From positions 372,001 through 436,000 of the forward strand of contig JADJHZ010000002.1 of the NCBI GenBank assembly GCA_016707205.1: a stretch of DNA of 64,000 nucleotides, written 5' to 3'. The notes beneath the pieces were generated by a model. The model was not told the origin of the DNA. It was given only the letters and a program-made list of their open reading frames with translations, and ran no database searches. The DNA is from Haliscomenobacter sp. Its GTDB lineage: Bacteria > Bacteroidota > Bacteroidia > Chitinophagales > Saprospiraceae. This document shows positions 60,344 to 64,000 of the stretch, piece after piece. Position 1 is the first letter of the stretch; each line of letters starts with the position of its first letter. The position numbers and the translations under genes are program-made.

Positions 60344-61351
60344 TTAACAAAACCAGAAAAAATCGCGGCCCGGTTTCCGGTTCTGGCTCCGGAGGAGCGA
60401 ATCGATGGCAGGTTGCTCTGCCGGACTGGATACCGCCAGAAGGACCTGCGGATTGGGGAGGGCCCCGATAGTCCGGGTATCTTCCATCAAAACGCCATAA
60501 ATTTGGTGCCCCCACTTCGAAGGGGTGTCGCAGCACCAGCGAAAGGGAATGCTTCTGCCGGCGAGCATCTTCGCCAGTTCTTTGCCTTTCCTTCCTGCCC
60601 CCCAAAGGACCAAAGGCCGCTGCGGATCGTGGTCAATTTCGAGAAACCACGGCAATTTCAACCGGAAATACTCCTGGTTAGCGTGGCTTTCGAGATTTCT
60701 GGAGCTTCTTCGGCTGTGGTCTCTCCAAAAGTGCAGCACTTCGGGAACGGAAAGGATTTTAAGCCCAAGTTGATGAAAGCGGAAGGCGAGGTCGTAATCC
60801 TCGGGGTTGACCTCGCGGTCGTGCGCGCCGGCACTTTGAAAATCTTCCCGGTAGCACATCCAGCAGGGGGAAGGAATGGTGCATTCCCGGTAGATCTCTT
60901 CCCAGTTGCGCCCTTCGAGGATTACCTGGTTTAGCCAGACGGCATAGCGCTGGTAGCCTGGGCCCAGGTCAAATTCGTCGGAAAAATATTCGACCATCCC
61001 CGTGGAAAGATACCCCTTCCCATGGGCTAATAAAGGCGCCCGGAGTTTTTCCAGCTTATCGGAAGGCATGTAGTCGTCGGCGTCCATACGGGTGATAAAT
61101 GCGCCGCCGGCGTGTTCAACGGCTATCTTCAAGGCAGGAATGATGCCTTTGTCCCGGCTTTTCAGCGCATGGATACGGGGGTCTTTTCTGGCATAAGCAT
61201 CGAGGATGGCGGGCGAATCATCGGTGGAGTGGTCGTCGACAGCCAGTAATTCCCAATCGGGGAGGGTTTGACTCAGGATGCTGTCCAGACATCGCTCCAG
61301 GTGTTTGGATTCATTAAAAACCGGCATGATGATACTTACCAGGGAAGACAT
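60344..61351 (-). CDS. GT2 glycosyltransferase with C-terminal Rossmann-like domain
   Basis: A 335-residue protein. The N-terminal GT-A domain is SIIMPVFNESKHLERCLDSILSQTLPDWELLAVDDHSTDDS, with the metal-binding MDADDYM (DxD) and later PEDYDLAFRFHQLG. At about residue 250 a second unit begins, LVLWGAGRKGKELAKML, with a glycine-rich nucleotide-type loop, ending in VLLAVSSPAEQ. Such a tail occurs in some GT2 and sugar-modifying enzymes. It has no membrane helix. The acceptor is unknown. The gene is upstream of, and adjacent to, the DUF5691-like gene. Confidence 0.85.
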   Translation of the reverse strand: MSSLVSIIMPVFNESKHLERCLDSILSQTLPDWELLAVDDHSTDDSPAILDAYARKDPRIHALKSRDKGIIPALKIAVEHAGGAFITRMDADDYMPSDKLEKLRAPLLAHGKGYLSTGMVEYFSDEFDLGPGYQRYAVWLNQVILEGRNWEEIYRECTIPSPCWMCYREDFQSAGAHDREVNPEDYDLAFRFHQLGLKILSVPEVLHFWRDHSRRSSRNLESHANQEYFRLKLPWFLEIDHDPQRPLVLWGAGRKGKELAKMLAGRSIPFRWCCDTPSKWGHQIYGVLMEDTRTIGALPNPQVLLAVSSPAEQPAIDSLLRSQNRKPGRDFFWFC

Positions 61352-61610
61352 ATCAGATAACTTGGCATAAAAAGGAGGGTTAAAAAGCCAGCCCGTCCCG
61401 GATCATTTGTTCGTGCAAAAATAGGAGGATTGAACCGGCTTTCGCGAAAAAAATTATTTTTCTCCAGGGCCAGAAATTTTATTTGTTTTCAGCGAAAAAA
61501 TGAAAGCAATAATTCCATCAACAAGGTTTTTAGCGATGAAAACGGATTTTCTTGCCGCAAAAAACCGGCGGCGCTGATCGGCGATTCCAGGAGATAAGGA
61601 TTTATTTTTC

Positions 61611-61641
61611 TTTGGTTTATGAACACAAAAGCCTAAATTTG
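61611..61641 (+). promoter_or_regulatory. Bacteroidota-type promoter of atpDC
   Basis: TTTG (61611-61614), 19 bases, then TAAATTTG (61634-61641), an exact match to the TTTG-N19-TAnnTTTG housekeeping promoter. It is 42 bases before the atpD ATG. The rest of the 332-base gap before atpD shows nothing else clear. Confidence 0.8.
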
Positions 61642-61683
61642 CACCGATTTTTAAAGAACGTACTTTTTTAAATACCCACCTAT

Positions 61684-63192
61684 ATGTCAAATATCGGTCA
61701 CGTCAAGCAGATTATTGGACCCGTAGTGGATGTTGCCTTTCCCAACGAGGCGAGCCTCCCGGAAATCTATAATGCATTAGAGATTCAGCGCCCCTCCGGG
61801 GAGACGCTGGTGCTTGAGGTGCAGCAGCACCTTGGAGAAGATAGCGTCCGGGCGATCGCCATGGACTCAACGGATGGTCTGAAGCGGGGCACCGAAGTGA
61901 CGGATACCGGTCATTCCATAGCCATGCCGGTTGGTGAAGCCATTCGCGGCCGCTTGTTCAATGTGATTGGCAAAGCGATTGACGGCCTGGGCGATGTTTC
62001 CACCGGAAAGACGTATTCCATCCACCGCAAGCCGCCGGCATACGAAGACTTGTCGACGGAAAAAGAGGTGTTATTAACAGGGATCAAAGTGATCGACTTG
62101 ATCGAGCCCTATATGAAAGGGGGCAAGGTAGGCCTTTTTGGCGGCGCCGGCGTAGGTAAAACGGTGTTGATCATGGAATTGATCAACAACATTGCCAAAG
62201 GATATGACGGGATCTCCGTATTTGCCGGGGTTGGAGAGCGCACCCGCGAAGGGAACGATTTGCTTCGCGAAATGATCGAGTCCAATGTGATCCGTTACGG
62301 AGAAGCATTCAAACACTCCATGGAAGAAGGAGGCTGGGACCTGACCAAAGTAGATGGCGCGGAACTGGCTAAATCCCAGGCTACCCTGGTGTTCGGACAG
62401 ATGAACGAACCCCCCGGCGCTCGTGCGCGGGTGGCCCTTTCCGGTCTTACGGTGGCTGAATACTACCGCGATGGCGATCTCGAAGATCCCACCGGCGGGC
62501 GCGATATCCTGTTCTTTATCGACAACATTTTCCGTTTTACCCAGGCGGGCTCCGAAGTATCCGCTCTTCTTGGCCGGATGCCTTCGGCGGTAGGTTACCA
62601 GCCTACCCTGGCTACCGAGATGGGGATCATGCAGGAGCGCATCACCTCTACCCGCCGCGGATCGATCACTTCCGTTCAGGCAGTGTACGTGCCTGCGGAT
62701 GACTTGACGGACCCGGCGCCTGCAACTACCTTTGCGCACCTGGATGCGACTACGGTATTAAGCCGGAAAATCGCTTCCCTGGGTATTTATCCGGCGGTAG
62801 ATCCGCTGGATTCGACTTCCCGTATCCTCGACCCGCTGATCATCGGCGAAGAACACTACAACTGCGCCCAAAGAGTGAAGAACATTCTTCAACGCTATAA
62901 CGAACTCCAGGATATTATTGCCATCCTGGGTATGGAAGAACTTTCCGACGAGGATAAGCTGGTCGTACACCGGGCGCGGCGCGTGCAGCGTTTCCTCTCC
63001 CAGCCTTTCCACGTGGCCGAGCAGTTCACCGGTACCCCGGGCGTGATGGTTCCGATTGAAGAAACGATCCGCGGATTCAGTATGATCATGGATGGCGAAA
63101 TGGACGAATACCCAGAGGCGGCATTCAACCTGAAAGGGAACATCGACGAAGTGATCGAAGCAGGGAAAAAGATGTTGGCAGAGGTTGCTTAG
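61684..63192 (+). CDS. atpD: F1Fo ATP synthase beta subunit
   Basis: A 502-residue catalytic subunit on the F1 head. Walker A is GGAGVGKTVLIMELI (residues near 157), with VFAGVGERTREGNDL, Walker B at ILFFIDNIFRF, and the catalytic Glu in the GERTREG stretch. SALLGRMPSAVGYQPTLATEMG and the DELSEED-like ELSDEDKLVV are also present. The length is slightly above E. coli AtpD, as usual in Bacteroidota. It is followed by atpC only, so the remaining ATP synthase genes are elsewhere. Confidence 0.97.
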   Translation: MSNIGHVKQIIGPVVDVAFPNEASLPEIYNALEIQRPSGETLVLEVQQHLGEDSVRAIAMDSTDGLKRGTEVTDTGHSIAMPVGEAIRGRLFNVIGKAIDGLGDVSTGKTYSIHRKPPAYEDLSTEKEVLLTGIKVIDLIEPYMKGGKVGLFGGAGVGKTVLIMELINNIAKGYDGISVFAGVGERTREGNDLLREMIESNVIRYGEAFKHSMEEGGWDLTKVDGAELAKSQATLVFGQMNEPPGARARVALSGLTVAEYYRDGDLEDPTGGRDILFFIDNIFRFTQAGSEVSALLGRMPSAVGYQPTLATEMGIMQERITSTRRGSITSVQAVYVPADDLTDPAPATTFAHLDATTVLSRKIASLGIYPAVDPLDSTSRILDPLIIGEEHYNCAQRVKNILQRYNELQDIIAILGMEELSDEDKLVVHRARRVQRFLSQPFHVAEQFTGTPGVMVPIEETIRGFSMIMDGEMDEYPEAAFNLKGNIDEVIEAGKKMLAEVA

Positions 63193-63227
63193 TCCCCTGG
63201 GAGGATTAACCGCCTAAAAATTTGTTG

Positions 63228-63563
63228 ATGGATATGATGAACTTAACGGTGCTGACTCCGGAACGCGAAATTTTTAAGGGGAAAGTGCAATCAGTAAAGG
63301 TTCCGGGCGTTTCGGGCCAGTTTCAGGTTTTACAAAACCACGCGCCGATTGTCTCTGCACTGGATTCGGGCGTGGTTGCCATTGTGACCGCCGTAGGCGA
63401 AAACCTGTTCTTCGATGAGGAGACGGGGACCTTGAAAACCATCGATGAGCCTGGAAAAATATTGAAATTCAAAATTTCCGCCGGGTTCATCGAAGTGCTC
63501 AACAACACGATTTCTATCCTGGCTCAGGGAGCCAAAGACGCCAACGGCAACGGCAAGAGATAA
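63228..63563 (+). CDS. atpC: F1Fo ATP synthase epsilon subunit
   Basis: A 111-residue central-stalk subunit. It begins MNLTVLTPEREIFKGKVQSVKVPGVSGQFQVLQNHAPIVSAL, the beta-sandwich of AtpC. The C-terminal helical hairpin is short or absent. The start at 63228 (ATG GAT ATG ATG) is one of several closely spaced ATGs. An inserted segment, FFDEETGTLKTIDEPGKILK, is seen compared with E. coli. It is 35 bases from atpD. Confidence 0.92.
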   Translation: MDMMNLTVLTPEREIFKGKVQSVKVPGVSGQFQVLQNHAPIVSALDSGVVAIVTAVGENLFFDEETGTLKTIDEPGKILKFKISAGFIEVLNNTISILAQGAKDANGNGKR

Positions 63564-63637
63564 CGTTTTTTTCGCACGGCGATACGGTTGCCGATCTGCC
63601 CGAAGGGGTACGCGCTTTGGGGGAAGCCCTTGCGCAT

Positions 63638-64000
63638 TCATTCCAGTGATTCCAATTCTGCCAGATTGGAGGAAGTAGGGATAGCCAGGCGCTTTTCCAT
63701 TTCCTCGAAAACGCACACCGCCAGCTTGGCGAATGCCGGCAGCTGGCGGGAAACGGACGCTTTGAGCGAGCTGCCGCTGGCAGCGCCGATGAAGGCCGCC
63801 ATTTCTTGGTAACTCCAGCCCAGCGCGTGTTTCATGCTGCGGAAGCGCTGCTTCCATTCCGCTTCGATGCGCTGCTGCATGGTTTGGCGGATGTGGGCGA
63901 AGACCTCTGGCGGGTAATCCGATTGCTGGGTCAACTCGATGAAGCGCAGGATTATTTCCGCTTCGGTGGCGAAGGGGTTTTCCGCGAACGCATCGTGCCG
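63638..64000 (-). CDS. Helix-turn-helix-like protein, truncated at the right edge
   Basis: The frame is open to the window end (reading ...DAFAENPFATEAEIILRFIELTQQSDYPPEVFAHI...), so the true start lies beyond 64000 and a TTG at 63934 is not the start. Helices around MKHALGWSYQEMAAFIGAASG...KASVSRQLPAFAKLAVC look like an XRE-type HTH (turn at EMAAFIGAASG). The C-terminus ends in RLAIPTSSNLAELESLE. It is convergent with atpC. A DNA-binding regulatory role is an inference. Confidence 0.55.
   Translation of the reverse strand, partial: RHDAFAENPFATEAEIILRFIELTQQSDYPPEVFAHIRQTMQQRIEAEWKQRFRSMKHALGWSYQEMAAFIGAASGSSLKASVSRQLPAFAKLAVCVFEEMEKRLAIPTSSNLAELESLE

Noticed and set aside
1..64000. CRISPR arrays, insertion sequences, prophage or conjugative elements
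   Set aside because: No spaced direct repeats, transposase, integrase, phage structural or transfer genes were seen.

Overview
The window reads as chromosomal DNA of a Bacteroidota bacterium, most likely a saprospirian (Saprospirales-like) lineage. The supporting sequence evidence is a PorQ-type type IX secretion protein, several Bacteroidota-restricted families (DUF4837, DUF4834, DUF3127, DUF2723), promoters of the TAnnTTTG type (best example: TTTG-N19-TAAATTTG before atpD), an atpDC pair standing apart from the other ATP synthase genes, a bifunctional aspartokinase/homoserine dehydrogenase and a mevalonate-pathway decarboxylase. The genus assignment is inference. No rRNA, tRNA, CRISPR array, insertion sequence or prophage was recognised.

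Layout. 0-7.4 kb: a partial OmpA-like protein, a PQQ-type sugar dehydrogenase-like lipoprotein, a membrane-anchored patatin, UDP-glucose dehydrogenase, a MORN-like lipoprotein and porQ. 7.6-12.5 kb: thrA-thrB-thrC, with two identical 16-bp parS-like palindromes, one inside thrC and one in its terminator hairpin. 12.5-17.6 kb: M1 peptidase, diphosphomevalonate decarboxylase, serine palmitoyltransferase-like enzyme. 17.7-25.5 kb: Nramp-like transporter, two sugar transferases, VanX-like dipeptidase, MoxR ATPase, DUF4837 lipoprotein, LysM protein. 25.6-35.2 kb: htpG, a hairpin-rich leader, a pentapeptide-repeat membrane protein facing a secreted caspase-like protein with a lectin-like tail, rpiB, and a DUF2723 membrane protein. 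35.4-41.6 kb: a DUF4834 protein, RluA-type synthase, rsmG, DUF3127, bcp, M23 peptidase, aat, ctaA.

The 598-bp gap at 41577-42174 is the best candidate for the chromosomal replication origin. It carries a cluster of DnaA-box-like sites and an AT-rich block. Genes to its left (25.6-41.6 kb) lie mostly on the minus strand and genes to its right mostly on the plus strand. rsmG/gidB is 5 kb away and the parS-like pair about 29.5 kb away. To the right are SRAP, dtd, a MazG-like protein, a heavily disrupted PrsW gene, a hydrolase, a PP2C/SpoIIE phosphatase, a TM2-TPR-SHOCT protein, a CBS protein, an Omp85-like protein, NAD kinase and a cyclase-family hydrolase. Next comes a probable amino-sugar glycan operon (GH109, nucleotidyltransferase, NahK-like kinase, GH2 beta-galactosidase), then a DUF5691-like protein, a glycosyltransferase, and atpDC. 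A partial helix-turn-helix-like gene runs off the right edge.

Six genes (thrA, the M1 peptidase, the ArnT-like transferase, the caspase-like gene, the DUF2723 gene, prsW) are interrupted by small indels, most of them in short homopolymers, while the rest of each reading frame is well conserved. Sequencing or assembly error is the simplest explanation, but real inactivation cannot be excluded from this sequence alone.
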